DNA of 64,000 bases from positions 1 to 64,000 of the forward strand of contig JAFRCK010000023.1 of the NCBI GenBank assembly GCA_017404385.1. Reading direction: 5' to 3'. Position 1 is the first letter of the stretch. Each line of letters begins with the position of its first letter. Under the pieces are notes generated by a model that did no database searches, was not told the origin of the DNA, and saw nothing but the letters and a program-made list of their open reading frames with translations. The position numbers were made by a program, and so were the translations under genes. The stretch comes from Bacilli bacterium. Lineage in GTDB: Bacteria; Bacillota_I; Bacilli_A; RF39; UBA660. This document shows positions 1 to 9,338 of the stretch, piece by piece.

Positions 1-137
1 CAAAATATTCTGATGGAAGTGATGCATCTAGTGAAGTGGATATTGATAATTCAGTTGATACATCAAAGGCTGGGACTTATACAGTTACGTACTATGCAGG
101 AAATTCTGTAGTTATAAGAAGAGTTACTGTAGAATAG
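1..137 (+). CDS. C-terminal end of a surface protein (partial, Ig-like domain)
   Basis: An open frame runs from the left edge (first full codon at base 3) to TAG at 135-137 and gives 44 residues. The pattern SKAGTYTVTYYAGN followed by VVIRRVTVE resembles the last strands of bacterial Ig-like/DUF5011-type domains found in secreted or wall-bound proteins of Bacillota. It stops 9 bases before the next gene, so the two are probably co-transcribed and both act at the cell surface. No sorting motif is visible at this C-terminus. The rest of the gene lies outside the window, so its size and main function are unknown. Confidence 0.6.
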   Translation, partial: KYSDGSDASSEVDIDNSVDTSKAGTYTVTYYAGNSVVIRRVTVE

Positions 138-146
138 GAGGTTTAT

Positions 147-1826
147 ATGAAAAAGAAAATATTGTTTTTACTTCTTTTATTCTTAGCACCTTTAAGTAAA
201 ATAAATGCATTAGATATTAGTTATCAGTCTCACGTACAACAAAAAGGATGGATGGATTGGGTGCAAGAAGGAGAACTATCAGGTACCACAGGCCAAAGTT
301 TGAGAATGGAAGCAATTAAAATAAATGTGGAAAATGGTGAATTACCTGGGGATCTATTGTATCAAGTTCATGTACAACAAAAAGGATGGATGGACTGGGT
401 TAAAGGTGGAGAAATAGCAGGTACCACAGGCCAAAGTTTGAGAATGGAAGCAATTAGAATTAAACTTACAGGTGAATTAGCAGAAAAATATAAGATCATA
501 TATAGATCTCATGTACAACAAAAAGGATGGATGGATTGGGTAGAAGAAGGAGAACTATCAGGTACCACAGGTCAAGGTCTTAGAATGGAAGCGCTAGAAA
601 TAAAGTATATAGAAAAAAATTCAGTTTCTATTAATACTTCAATCCACAATGTAGATGGATGGACTAGTGATGTAAAAAATGGTGAAATAGCGGGTACCAC
701 AGGTCAAGGAAAAAGAATTGATTGTTTAAAAGTATCTTTAATAAATACTAGTAAATATTCAGGAGATTTAAATTATTCTTTATATACAAGTAAAAATGGT
801 TGGACTGATTATGCATTATCTAACCAAGACTTATGTAGTAATAACGAAAACATAGAAGCATTGAAATTTAAACTTACGGGTGAATTAGCAGATAATTATG
901 ATGTTTACTATAGAGTACATGTTGCCAATTTTGGTTGGTTAGATTGGACTAAAAATGATTTACCTTCAGGAACAGAAGGTTGGTTTAAACGAATAGAAGC
1001 TGTACAAATTAAAATAGTAGAAAAAACAAGTAATGAAATAACAACTGGACCAAATTCATTTAAAAAATGTGTTACAAAATTAACTTATCAATCACATGTT
1101 CAACAAAAAGGATGGATGGACTGGGTAAGTGATGGAGAATTATCAGGTACCACAGGTCAAGGTCTTAGAATGGAAGCATATAAGATAAATGTTTCTAGTG
1201 AAATGTCAGGTCAAGTTCAGTATAGTACTTATGTTCAAGGAATAGGATGGCAAGGTTTTATTTCTAGTTCAGATATATCCGGAACAACTGGCCAAGGTAA
1301 AAAAATAGAAGTTGTTGCTATTAAATTAACAGGTGAATTAGCAGTTAATTATGATATATATTATAGAGTTCATGTTTCACAAATTGGTTGGATGGGATGG
1401 ACTAAAAATGGTAATAATGCTGGTTCGATGAACTCTGATACAAGAGTTGAGGCTATACAAATTAAACTAGTTAGAAAAGATGATTATTTTGATACTGGTT
1501 CTAACAAAGCGTATGTTACAGGAAAATGGGAAGGTAACAAGTATATAGATTATTTTGGTAATATATCTACAGGCTTTAAATTTATTGATGGAATAAAATA
1601 TTATTTTAATTCAGAAGGAACATTATATGGTAAAAATGTTAAGAAGGTTATTGATGTTTCTACATGGCAAGGAACAATTGATTGGGATACTATAAAATCA
1701 AAACAAGATGTAGATGAGTCGATAATTAGAGTTGGATGGGGGACAGATGATGGAGCTCCATGTGGCACAGATAATTATTTTGATAGAAATATAAAAGAAG
1801 TTCAAATATTAAACATTCCATATTGA
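147..1826 (+). CDS. ChW-repeat surface protein with GH25 lysozyme domain, cut by in-frame TGA
   Basis: Residues 1-21 form a signal peptide ending in KINA. About nine ChW (clostridial hydrophobic with conserved Trp, PF07538-type) repeats follow up to about residue 455, with cores such as QQKGWMDWV and SGTTGQ-LRMEA. A short glucan-binding-like repeat (FKFIDGIKYYFNSEGTLYG) leads to a GH25 muramidase domain from about residue 499 (VIDVSTWQGTIDW). The frame ends at TGA 1824-1826 after NIPY, inside the GH25 domain, where relatives have Gly (IPYGIY). The rest of the domain continues in the same frame downstream. As written, the product lacks most of the catalytic domain. The start has a good GGAGG site. 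The ChW repeats probably bind the cell surface or sugars; that role is inferred from the family. Confidence 0.85.
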   Translation: MKKKILFLLLLFLAPLSKINALDISYQSHVQQKGWMDWVQEGELSGTTGQSLRMEAIKINVENGELPGDLLYQVHVQQKGWMDWVKGGEIAGTTGQSLRMEAIRIKLTGELAEKYKIIYRSHVQQKGWMDWVEEGELSGTTGQGLRMEALEIKYIEKNSVSINTSIHNVDGWTSDVKNGEIAGTTGQGKRIDCLKVSLINTSKYSGDLNYSLYTSKNGWTDYALSNQDLCSNNENIEALKFKLTGELADNYDVYYRVHVANFGWLDWTKNDLPSGTEGWFKRIEAVQIKIVEKTSNEITTGPNSFKKCVTKLTYQSHVQQKGWMDWVSDGELSGTTGQGLRMEAYKINVSSEMSGQVQYSTYVQGIGWQGFISSSDISGTTGQGKKIEVVAIKLTGELAVNYDIYYRVHVSQIGWMGWTKNGNNAGSMNSDTRVEAIQIKLVRKDDYFDTGSNKAYVTGKWEGNKYIDYFGNISTGFKFIDGIKYYFNSEGTLYGKNVKKVIDVSTWQGTIDWDTIKSKQDVDESIIRVGWGTDDGAPCGTDNYFDRNIKEVQILNIPY

Positions 1827-2231
1827 ATATATATTTATGCTTATGCTAATACAGTTCAATATGCTGAAATGGAAGCAGATTTTGTAGTAGCAAAAATGAA
1901 AGAATATAATATGCCTAAAGATACATGGGTATGGTATGATGCAGAATTAAAATATATATCTAGAGATACTTATAATAAAGTAATACCAGCATTTATTAAT
2001 AGAGTAAAAGCTGCGGGTTATAAAAATGTAGGTGTATATTCAGGAGTTAGTCAATTAGATACAACTAATGGTAATACAAATACATCAACTATTAGATCAT
2101 ATCCAATATGGGTAGCTCAATACTATAAACATCTACAATATACAGGTACTTATAAAGGATGGCAATTCTCATCACAAGAACACATTGATGGAATTGATGG
2201 AAATGTTGATGTTAGTATGTTTTTTAAATAA
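1827..2231 (+). pseudogene. Remainder of the GH25 lysozyme domain after the TGA
   Basis: This stretch is in the same frame as the ChW/GH25 gene and has no further stop until TAA at 2229-2231. It encodes IYIYAYANTVQYAEMEADF and then WVWYDAEL, which fits the beta-strand of GH25 enzymes carrying the catalytic Asp and Glu, and ends with WQFSSQ and GIDGNVDVSMF, the usual GH25 C-terminal motifs. The first ATG is at 1869, but no Shine-Dalgarno site precedes it, so independent translation is unlikely. With the TGA read as an amino acid, the joined protein would be 694 residues and complete. A GGA-to-TGA change is the simplest explanation; a sequencing error or recoding is possible. Confidence 0.8.
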
Positions 2232-2232
2232 T

Positions 2233-2265
2233 AAAAAGAGAAAACTGTTTTTTCTCTTTTTTTTT
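2233..2265 (+). terminator. Intrinsic terminator after the GH25 gene
   Basis: AAAAAGAGAAAA pairs with TTTTCTCTTTTT around a short loop, followed by a long T run. Confidence 0.85.
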
Positions 2266-2279
2266 ATTGTTTAAAATGG

Positions 2280-2285
2280 TATAAT
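2280..2285 (+). promoter_or_regulatory. Likely -10 box for the polysaccharide locus
   Basis: TATAAT lies 26 bases upstream of the ABC ATPase start and just after the preceding terminator. The -35 region is T-rich and not clear. It probably drives the tightly packed run of genes that ends at 9284. Confidence 0.5.
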
Positions 2286-2311
2286 TATTATGTATTATTT
2301 AGGAGGCTTAT

Positions 2312-3052
2312 ATGAAGCAAGATACAAAAGAAGCTATTAGAATAAGAAATCTTTATAAAGATTTTAAAATTAATACAGATAAACCTAGAACTTTAAAAGA
2401 AAGATTGCTTTTTTTTAAGAGAAATAAAGTTGAAAGAATAACTATCTTAAAAAATATTAATCTTGATATAGAAAAGGGAGAAACAGTTGCTTTAATAGGA
2501 ACAAATGGATCTGGTAAATCAACATTATTAAAACTAATGACAAAAATTATTTATCCTACAAAAGGTACTATTAAGACGCAGGGTAAATTAACTTCCTTAT
2601 TAGAATTAGGAGCTGGTTTTCATCCTGATTTTACTGGAAGAGAAAACATATATTTTAATGCAGCTATTTTTGGTCTAACTAAAGCTGAAATTGAAAGAAG
2701 ATTAGATCAAATTATTGAATTTGCTGAACTAGGAGATTTTATAGATAATCCAGTTAGAACATATTCATCAGGTATGTATATGCGACTTGCTTTTTCAATA
2801 GCTATTAATGTAGATGCAGAAATATTATTAATAGATGAAATATTAGCGGTAGGTGATCAACATTTCCAAGATAAATGTTTTGCAAAATTAGAAGAGTTAA
2901 AGAAAAGTGATAAAACAATAGTTATTGTTACTCATAATCTAGATCAAGTTAAACATTTATGTAATAGAGCAATATGGATAAAAGATGGAATTGTTGAAAT
3001 GGATGGTAAACCAAAAGAAGTTGTAGAAAAATATTTAGAGATATGTGGGTGA
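2312..3052 (+). CDS. Polysaccharide/teichoic acid ABC exporter, ATPase (Wzt/TagH-like)
   Basis: This 246-residue ABC ATPase powers export of a lipid-linked surface polymer. It shows Walker A GTNGSGKST (about residue 64), the family-typical LLELGAGFHPDFTGREN, signature YSSGMYMRLAF, and Walker B ILLIDEILAVGD with the H-loop THN. These features place it with Wzt/TagH/RfbB. It ends soon after the nucleotide-binding domain and lacks the C-terminal sugar-binding domain of long Wzt proteins, so export should not depend on recognition of a chain-end modification by this protein. It is the first gene of an operon-like run and is followed 6 bases later by its permease. It ends in TGA, and the permease ATG lies in the same frame two codons later. 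Confidence 0.93.
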   Translation: MKQDTKEAIRIRNLYKDFKINTDKPRTLKERLLFFKRNKVERITILKNINLDIEKGETVALIGTNGSGKSTLLKLMTKIIYPTKGTIKTQGKLTSLLELGAGFHPDFTGRENIYFNAAIFGLTKAEIERRLDQIIEFAELGDFIDNPVRTYSSGMYMRLAFSIAINVDAEILLIDEILAVGDQHFQDKCFAKLEELKKSDKTIVIVTHNLDQVKHLCNRAIWIKDGIVEMDGKPKEVVEKYLEICG

Positions 3053-3058
3053 TTAAAT

Positions 3059-3835
3059 ATGAGTTTATTTAAAGAGTTATTTCAATATAGAGAATTACTA
3101 AAAACTAATGTCCATAAAGAAATAAGAGGAAAATATAAAGGATCTATTTTAGGAGTATTATGGTCATTTCTTAATCCATTATTAATGGTTGCAGTTTATG
3201 CAATAGTATTCCCATATTTAATGAGAATGGAAGGAATGGAAAATTACTTAGTATTCTTAATTACAGGTGTAATACCTTGGGTTTTCTTTACAACAGTAGT
3301 AACAACTGGTTGTAATTGTGTGTGGATTAATGGTGGAATTATTAAAAAAGTTTATTTTCCAAGAGAAATATTACCTATTAGTGTAGTTATCGCAGGATTA
3401 ATAAATTTCTTGATTTCATGTGTGATTATTTTGTTATTTGCTATTTTTGGAGGAATCGGTATAGGTGTTAGTCTAGCTTGGCTTCCAGTTATAGCCTTGA
3501 TTCAAAGTGTATTTTCACTAGGATTATTATTTATATTATGTGCTATAAATGTATATATTAGGGACGTTGAATATATAGTTCAATTTATTATGAATTTAGT
3601 ATTCTATGCAACTCCAATTATCTATCAACCATCAATGTTACCAGAAAAATTTAAATGGATTTTATATATGAATCCTATGGCACAAATAATTGATGCATAT
3701 AGAAGTATATTCTATTATAAAACTTCACCAGATATTATTTCATTAATAGTTATGGCAGTTGTTGCTTTTGTCGTTTTAATTATAGGTTATGGTGTGTTTA
3801 AAAAATTAGAAAGAGGATTTGCGGAGGAAGTATAA
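3059..3835 (+). CDS. Polysaccharide/teichoic acid ABC exporter, permease (Wzm/TagG-like)
   Basis: A 258-residue ABC-2-type membrane protein with about six transmembrane segments. The N-terminal ELLKTNVHKEIRGKYKGSILGVLWSFLNPLLM is the characteristic coupling and first-helix region of the Wzm/TagG family (shown here in outline: KEIRGKYKGSILGVLW). Further landmarks are PWVFF and YIVQF-MNLVFYATPIIY. It forms the channel half of the exporter with the preceding ATPase and moves the finished polymer across the cytoplasmic membrane. The stop codon overlaps the next start by one base, which suggests translational coupling with the glycosyltransferase that follows. Confidence 0.93.
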   Translation: MSLFKELFQYRELLKTNVHKEIRGKYKGSILGVLWSFLNPLLMVAVYAIVFPYLMRMEGMENYLVFLITGVIPWVFFTTVVTTGCNCVWINGGIIKKVYFPREILPISVVIAGLINFLISCVIILLFAIFGGIGIGVSLAWLPVIALIQSVFSLGLLFILCAINVYIRDVEYIVQFIMNLVFYATPIIYQPSMLPEKFKWILYMNPMAQIIDAYRSIFYYKTSPDIISLIVMAVVAFVVLIIGYGVFKKLERGFAEEV

Positions 3836-4698
3836 TGAGTAAAATAAAATTAGCAGGTATGGTTACTTTGTATAATCCTACTGATGATGATATAAAAAAT
3901 ATAGATACTTATATAGATGATATAGATGTATTATATGTTATTGATAATACAGAGGGTAAAAGTAACGAAGATAGAATTCCTAAAAGTAAAAAGATAAAAT
4001 ATATTTTTAGAAATGAAAATGTTGGTGTGGCTACTGCACTTAATGAAGCCGCAAAGATGGCTTTAAAAGATGGTTATAAGTATTTATTAACTAATGATCA
4101 GGATACTACTTTTAGAAAAGGTGTTATTAAAGGATTAATTAAAGATATAGAAGAACATGATATGAAAGATATAGGTATCGTAACACCATGGCATAATACA
4201 AAGTTAATGGATAAAAAGCCAGATACTAGATTTGATGATCCACATGATGTTATGACATCTGGGAATATTTTAAATCTTGAAATTTGGAAGAAAATAGGTG
4301 GATTCAAAGATTGGTTTTTTATAGATGGTATTGATATTGAATATTGCATGAATTTACATAAAAATGGTTATAAAATATTGAGAGATAATAATTTGATTAT
4401 TGATCATAATCTAGGGGATTTATTTTATAAAAAGTTACCAGGAAGACTATATTTATGTACTAATCATGCTGCAATAAGAAGATACTATATTATGAGAAAT
4501 TATCATTACATTTTTGATATGTATTATAAATATGATAAGGAAACTAGTTATTGTTATTCTTTAATTGCTCAAAGACATAATATAGTTGGAGTTTTATTAT
4601 TTGAAAAAAAGGATAAGTTCAAAAAAATAAGAAATTATATAAGAGGATATAAAGATTATAAGAAGGGTATAAAAGGTAAATATCCATACAACAAGTAG
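3835..4698 (+). CDS. GT2 glycosyltransferase, rhamnosyltransferase-like
   Basis: A 287-residue cytoplasmic GT-A-fold transferase. The N-terminus KLAGMVTLYNP, the central NVGVATALNEAA and the acidic LTNDQDT motif (sugar-nucleotide and metal binding) match the rhamnosyltransferase-like branch of GT2. FIDGIDIEYCMNLHKNGYKI gives the conserved acceptor-side acidic loop. The substrate cannot be read from the sequence; rhamnose is a guess from similarity to RfbF/RgpB-type enzymes. It sits directly behind the ABC exporter, which supports a role in building the exported chain. Confidence 0.88.
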   Translation: MSKIKLAGMVTLYNPTDDDIKNIDTYIDDIDVLYVIDNTEGKSNEDRIPKSKKIKYIFRNENVGVATALNEAAKMALKDGYKYLLTNDQDTTFRKGVIKGLIKDIEEHDMKDIGIVTPWHNTKLMDKKPDTRFDDPHDVMTSGNILNLEIWKKIGGFKDWFFIDGIDIEYCMNLHKNGYKILRDNNLIIDHNLGDLFYKKLPGRLYLCTNHAAIRRYYIMRNYHYIFDMYYKYDKETSYCYSLIAQRHNIVGVLLFEKKDKFKKIRNYIRGYKDYKKGIKGKYPYNK

Positions 4699-4707
4699 GA
4701 GGTAAAC

Positions 4708-6885
4708 ATGAAATCAAGGGTAAAGGAATTATATAGAAAAACAAGACAAACATTTAAAAATGAAGGATTTGTTAATCTAGTAAAAAAGACAGGAAGATTT
4801 TTTAAATATAAAGTTACAAAAAGAAATAGAAAATATGATTATGGGTATAAAGATATTTTATTTATAAATGGTTGTAGTTTACCTCATCCTCAGAGATATA
4901 GAGTAACGCATCAAATAGAACAATTAGAATCTTATGGTGTTAGTTGTGATAGAATTGATTATGATAAATTAACTTTAGATTCTATTAAATATTATAGGGG
5001 TTTTGTATTTTATAGATGTCCAGTTTTACCTGTCATAGAAGAATTTACAAGAATAGCAAAAGAAAATAATAAAACTATTTTTTATGATATAGATGATTTA
5101 GTATATGATACAAAATACACTAATCAAATTAAATATTTGGATGAAATGTCTAAAGAAGAAAGAGAATTATATGATGATGGAGTTAACAGAATGGGAAGAA
5201 CTCTTGATTTGTGTGAGTATGGTATAGCAACGACTGAAAGATTACAAAAAGAAATGTCTAAGAGATTAAAAGATGTTTATATTAATAGAAATGTAGCTTC
5301 TGGAGAAATGGTTAAATATTCTCAAATAGCATTAGAAGAAGTAGAGAAAAATGATAGTAAAATTATTATGGGATACTTATCTGGTAGTATTACTCATAAT
5401 GATGACTTTAAATTAATTATGCCAGCAATTATTAAATTATTAAAAGAATATGATAATTTATATTTAAAAATAGTTGGATTATTAGATTTACCTAAAGAAA
5501 TGGAAGAAGTAAAAAATAAAGTATTGACTTCACCATTTGTAGATTATACTGAACTTCCTGCTTTAATTAGATCAATAGATATTAATTTAGCACCACTTGA
5601 AACAAGCATATTTAATGAAGCAAAATCTGAAAATAAATGGACAGAAGCAGCTTTAGTAAAAATACCTACTGTAGCTTCAAATACTGGCGCATTTAAAACA
5701 GAAATAAAGCATAATACTACAGGTGTTTTGGTAAATGATAATGATTGGTATAAAGAACTAAAAAGAGTAATAGATAGTAAAGAATTAAGAGAAGAATTAG
5801 CAAATAATGCTTATGAAGAAGTAATGAAAAATAGAATAACTTATAATAGTGGAAAAGGTATAGCAGAATTTATTAAAAGCAAACTAAGAAAAAACATTTT
5901 ACTTGTATTTCCATCAACTAATATATCAGGTGGAACAATGGTTGCCATTAAGCATGGTTTAATACTTAGAAAACATGGTTATGATGTAACTGTAATAAAT
6001 ATTGATAAAGAAACAGCTAGTATAGATAAAGTGTTTGAAGGAAATGAATTTCTTTATGTTGTAAGAAAAAGAAGAGTAGAGTTTTTACAAGAAGTAGATA
6101 CTATAGTTGCTACTATGTGGTTGACTTTAGATTTTGCAAGAAAGTATTATAATGCTAAAAATGTTAAATACTTAGTACAAAACATGGAAGCAAGATTTTA
6201 TGAAAATAACAGATATGAAAGAATAAAAGCAAATGCTACTTACAATAATATTCATGATGTAGAGTATATTACTATTTCTAAGTGGTGTGTTGATTTCTTG
6301 AAAGAGGATTTTGGAACAAAATCCACATATGCTCCTAATGGAATTGATTTAAAGTTATTTCCATATAAAGAAAGAAAATTTGAGGGTAAAATTAAAATAT
6401 TAATTGAAGGAAATTGTAAAGATAAATATAAAAATGTAGATGAATCTTTTAAAATAGTAGAAAAACTTGATAAATCTAAATTTGAAATAAATTATTTATC
6501 ATATCTACAAGAACCAAAAAAATGGTACTACGTTGATAACTTTTATCAAAAAGTACCTCATTCAGAAGTAGGTAAATTATATCAAGAAAACGATATTTTA
6601 ATTAAAACAAGTATATTGGAAAGTTTTTCATATCCTCCATTAGAAATGATGGCAACTGGTGGTTTGGCATTAGTTGTTCCTAATGAAGGAAATATAGAGT
6701 ATTTAAAAGATGGGTATAATTGTCTATTTTATAAACAAGGAAATATTGATGAAGCAGTTGAAAAAATTAACAAATTAGTTGAAGATAAAAAATTAAGAGA
6801 TAGTTTAATTAAAAATGGATTAGAAACTGCAAAGAAAAGAGAATGGAGTAATATAGAAAAGGAGATTATAAGTTTATATGAATAA
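4708..6885 (+). CDS. Two-domain glycosyltransferase (GT4-like halves)
   Basis: This 725-residue protein holds two glycosyltransferase units. The first (residues about 45-395) has YRVTHQIEQLESYG, FYDIDDLVYDT and a GT-B C-terminal half with EAALVKIPTVAS and NTTGVLV. The second (about 397-725) begins NILLVFPSTNISGGTMVA and has APNGIDLKLFP and ESFSYPPLEMMATGG, which includes an E-x7-E pair typical of GT4. Such bifunctional transferases add two successive sugars or act as polymerases in rhamnan and O-antigen loci dependent on ABC export. The start is set by AGGAGG nine bases upstream. It overlaps the next gene by 8 bases. Confidence 0.88.
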   Translation: MKSRVKELYRKTRQTFKNEGFVNLVKKTGRFFKYKVTKRNRKYDYGYKDILFINGCSLPHPQRYRVTHQIEQLESYGVSCDRIDYDKLTLDSIKYYRGFVFYRCPVLPVIEEFTRIAKENNKTIFYDIDDLVYDTKYTNQIKYLDEMSKEERELYDDGVNRMGRTLDLCEYGIATTERLQKEMSKRLKDVYINRNVASGEMVKYSQIALEEVEKNDSKIIMGYLSGSITHNDDFKLIMPAIIKLLKEYDNLYLKIVGLLDLPKEMEEVKNKVLTSPFVDYTELPALIRSIDINLAPLETSIFNEAKSENKWTEAALVKIPTVASNTGAFKTEIKHNTTGVLVNDNDWYKELKRVIDSKELREELANNAYEEVMKNRITYNSGKGIAEFIKSKLRKNILLVFPSTNISGGTMVAIKHGLILRKHGYDVTVINIDKETASIDKVFEGNEFLYVVRKRRVEFLQEVDTIVATMWLTLDFARKYYNAKNVKYLVQNMEARFYENNRYERIKANATYNNIHDVEYITISKWCVDFLKEDFGTKSTYAPNGIDLKLFPYKERKFEGKIKILIEGNCKDKYKNVDESFKIVEKLDKSKFEINYLSYLQEPKKWYYVDNFYQKVPHSEVGKLYQENDILIKTSILESFSYPPLEMMATGGLALVVPNEGNIEYLKDGYNCLFYKQGNIDEAVEKINKLVEDKKLRDSLIKNGLETAKKREWSNIEKEIISLYE

Positions 6886-7459
6886 GGTGAAAAAATATAT
6901 TATTCCATCTCTTTTTGTTATTGCTTTTATTCTTTGTTTAATATTTCCAATAAAAAAGTACTCAACTAAATCATTTGAAAGAAAAGATGTGTATTCATTT
7001 AATCTAGATTCAAGTAAAGAAATAGTTCAGGATTTTAAAGCAGATGCTGATTATGAATATGTAGGTTTTACTTATGCCAATTATGAAAAAATAATAAAAA
7101 AGGGTAGTTTAATAGTTACTTTAAAAAGTGATGAAAAGGAAATTATTTCAAAAAGTTTTAAAATTTCATCTTTACTAAATAATGTAACTATATACTTAAA
7201 CCAAAAAATTGAAAAAGGAAAAGATTATCAATTAGTTATAAAAAATTCTTCAAATGAAAATGTTGCAGTATATCTTACTAAATCAACAATAGATAATGCA
7301 AATTTATATTATGAAGGTGAAAGTGTTGATGATAATGCAATAGTTATTTTTAGAAATGAAAAAAAATCCTATAAACATTTATGGTATTATTTCATGGCAT
7401 TATCAATTTATTTGGTAATTATAGTTGTTAATAAGGGGGAAAAGAAAAATGTTCAATAA
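6878..7459 (+). CDS. Membrane protein of unknown function in the polysaccharide locus
   Basis: I do not recognise a family for this 193-residue protein. A transmembrane segment at about residues 8-24 and another at about 168-186 flank an extracytoplasmic beta-rich domain with KGSLIVTLKSDEKEI and DYQLVIKNSSNENVAVYL. This layout resembles the soluble loop of polysaccharide-associated DUF2142 partners. The 5' end overlaps the bifunctional transferase by 8 bases and the 3' end overlaps the DUF2142 gene by 11, so the three are very likely translated together. A role in polymer modification or assembly at the outer face of the membrane is inference from position. Confidence 0.7.
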   Translation: MNKVKKYIIPSLFVIAFILCLIFPIKKYSTKSFERKDVYSFNLDSSKEIVQDFKADADYEYVGFTYANYEKIIKKGSLIVTLKSDEKEIISKSFKISSLLNNVTIYLNQKIEKGKDYQLVIKNSSNENVAVYLTKSTIDNANLYYEGESVDDNAIVIFRNEKKSYKHLWYYFMALSIYLVIIVVNKGEKKNVQ

Positions 7460-9284
7460 AAAAAATATTAGATTTATTTTATTAACTGTTTTTATTTCAC
7501 TATTTGTTTCCTTTTTTATAGAAGTGTGTGTGTTTAATTTCAAGAATTTAACCAAAAAAAGTGATAGTTTTCCAGAAATTGTAGATTTGGATGTTAAAGA
7601 TGTTCAAGGGAATAATTATTTAGTTACTAAAGATTCATATATAGTAATTAAGAATAAAACTGGTTATATTAATTTTTTAAAGTTGAATTATAAATCAAGT
7701 AATCCTTTTTCATGGGGTATTATCACTAATAATGGCACAGTGGAAAAAATATATAAATCAGATTCAAAAAATATAAATACCGCTATTAAAAAAGTAGGGA
7801 CTAAAGATAGTACTATAAAAATAAAATTTTATGATGATGCCACTATCAGCAATATTTCGATTGATAATGACATTCACATATATTGGGAAAGATTCTTTTC
7901 AATACTATTTACTTCAATGCTATTAATATCAATAATAAAAAAAAGGTCCTTCTTTTTAGCAAATTTAGACAAATTATTTTTAATGAGTATTATTTGCATT
8001 GGAATTTCATTTATTCTATTAACTCCTAAGGCAGTATATGTTTCATATGATGATCAAATACATTTTAAAAATTCATTAAATATATTTCAAAAAGATGAGT
8101 ACAGATTATCATATGCAGAACAATTGATATTAGATGATTCAAGTGTTAAAGATAACAAAGTATATACAACTATTCTTGAAAAAAAAGAAGTATATAAATA
8201 TCTAAATAAAATTCATAAAGAATCTAAAGACAGGTTTATTAATTCAAATGATAAAGGTAATTTATATACTAGATTTATTTATTTACCATTTACAATAGGG
8301 TATAGAATTGCTGATTTTATTAATCTTAGTTTTACTTCATGCCTTTTTGTAGCAAAGTTATTTAATATGTTGGTATATGCATTTTTAATGTATTTAGCAA
8401 TAAAATTAGCAAAATATGGTAAAAAGATATTATTTGTATTTGCTTTATTCCCATCCAATCTTTATTTAGCTACTCATTTTTCATATGATCCAGGGATTAT
8501 AGCATCATTAACGTTAGCATCAGTATTATTTATAAATATAATAACTTCAGATAAGATTAATAAGAGATATTTAATTGGCTTTATGCTATTAGTAATATGG
8601 GCTTGTTTACCAAAGGCAATTTATTGTCCGTTACTATTATTACCATTATTTATAAGTAATAAGAAATATGATAGTAAAAAGCAAGCAATTATGTTTAAAT
8701 TAATGCTAGTGTTTATTACATTTTTATTACTGTTAACGTTTGTTTTTCCAGCAGTTTCTGGAAGCATGGCTGGAGATAATAGGGGTGGCAATACTTCTGT
8801 ATATGAACAATTACAATTTATTATGCATCGTCCCATTAATTATGTTAAAACATTTGCATTATATACATATTATAACTTAACAGATTATTTATTGGGATTA
8901 TATTCTTTTGTTGATATGAGATATATTTTAGAGGATAGTATTTATTTCCCATTATATTTTGTATTACTATTAAATTGGATTTATACCATTTTGACTAGTA
9001 AAACACCAAATCTTAATAAGAATAATAAAGTAATAATCTTTTTGGAGAGCGCTGCAATATGGATTCTAATTGGAACAGCATTTTATCTATCATTTACTCC
9101 AGTAGGATCAGGTGTGATACTTGGTGTTCAAAATAGATATTTCTTACCAATACTAGTATTGTTCTCATTATTATTTATTCCAAAAAACAATAAAGTAGAA
9201 AAAGATTCAATAACAAATATTCTAATACCTATTTTGGTTTTAGTTGTTTTATTGGGAATACTATCAATTAACGTTATTCCATAA
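7449..9284 (+). CDS. DUF2142-family multi-pass membrane protein
   Basis: A 611-residue protein with a first transmembrane helix, an extracytoplasmic beta domain (about residues 40-150) and about ten or more helices after it. VSYDDQIHF (equivalent to the PPDEPAHF element), YLPFTIGYRIA and the late QNRYFLPILVLF point to DUF2142, a GT-C-like family in surface polysaccharide loci. It could transfer a sugar from a lipid carrier outside the membrane, but that is family inference. The ATG at 7449 has GGGGG at 7435-7439; a longer in-frame start at 7425 lacks such a site. It is the last gene before a terminator. Confidence 0.82.
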   Translation: MFNKKNIRFILLTVFISLFVSFFIEVCVFNFKNLTKKSDSFPEIVDLDVKDVQGNNYLVTKDSYIVIKNKTGYINFLKLNYKSSNPFSWGIITNNGTVEKIYKSDSKNINTAIKKVGTKDSTIKIKFYDDATISNISIDNDIHIYWERFFSILFTSMLLISIIKKRSFFLANLDKLFLMSIICIGISFILLTPKAVYVSYDDQIHFKNSLNIFQKDEYRLSYAEQLILDDSSVKDNKVYTTILEKKEVYKYLNKIHKESKDRFINSNDKGNLYTRFIYLPFTIGYRIADFINLSFTSCLFVAKLFNMLVYAFLMYLAIKLAKYGKKILFVFALFPSNLYLATHFSYDPGIIASLTLASVLFINIITSDKINKRYLIGFMLLVIWACLPKAIYCPLLLLPLFISNKKYDSKKQAIMFKLMLVFITFLLLLTFVFPAVSGSMAGDNRGGNTSVYEQLQFIMHRPINYVKTFALYTYYNLTDYLLGLYSFVDMRYILEDSIYFPLYFVLLLNWIYTILTSKTPNLNKNNKVIIFLESAAIWILIGTAFYLSFTPVGSGVILGVQNRYFLPILVLFSLLFIPKNNKVEKDSITNILIPILVLVVLLGILSINVIP

Positions 9285-9314
9285 AAAGACTTATTGATAT
9301 AAGCCTTTTTTTTT
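9283..9314 (+). terminator. Intrinsic terminator after the DUF2142 gene
   Basis: AAAAAGACTTA and TAAGCCTTTTT form a stem with one mismatch, followed by a T run. It ends the first polysaccharide transcription unit. Confidence 0.8.
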
Positions 9315-9338
9315 GTTATAATTAATATAGGTGGTTTA

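Noticed and set aside
231-700. ChW DNA repeats as a CRISPR-like array
   Set aside because: The repeats are coding, about 138 bases apart, in frame, and fit a protein-repeat family.
2312-3835. ABC ATPase and permease as one protein through TGA readthrough
   Set aside because: The two frames agree, but normal families are separate genes, and mraZ and the flavodoxin use TGA as an ordinary stop.
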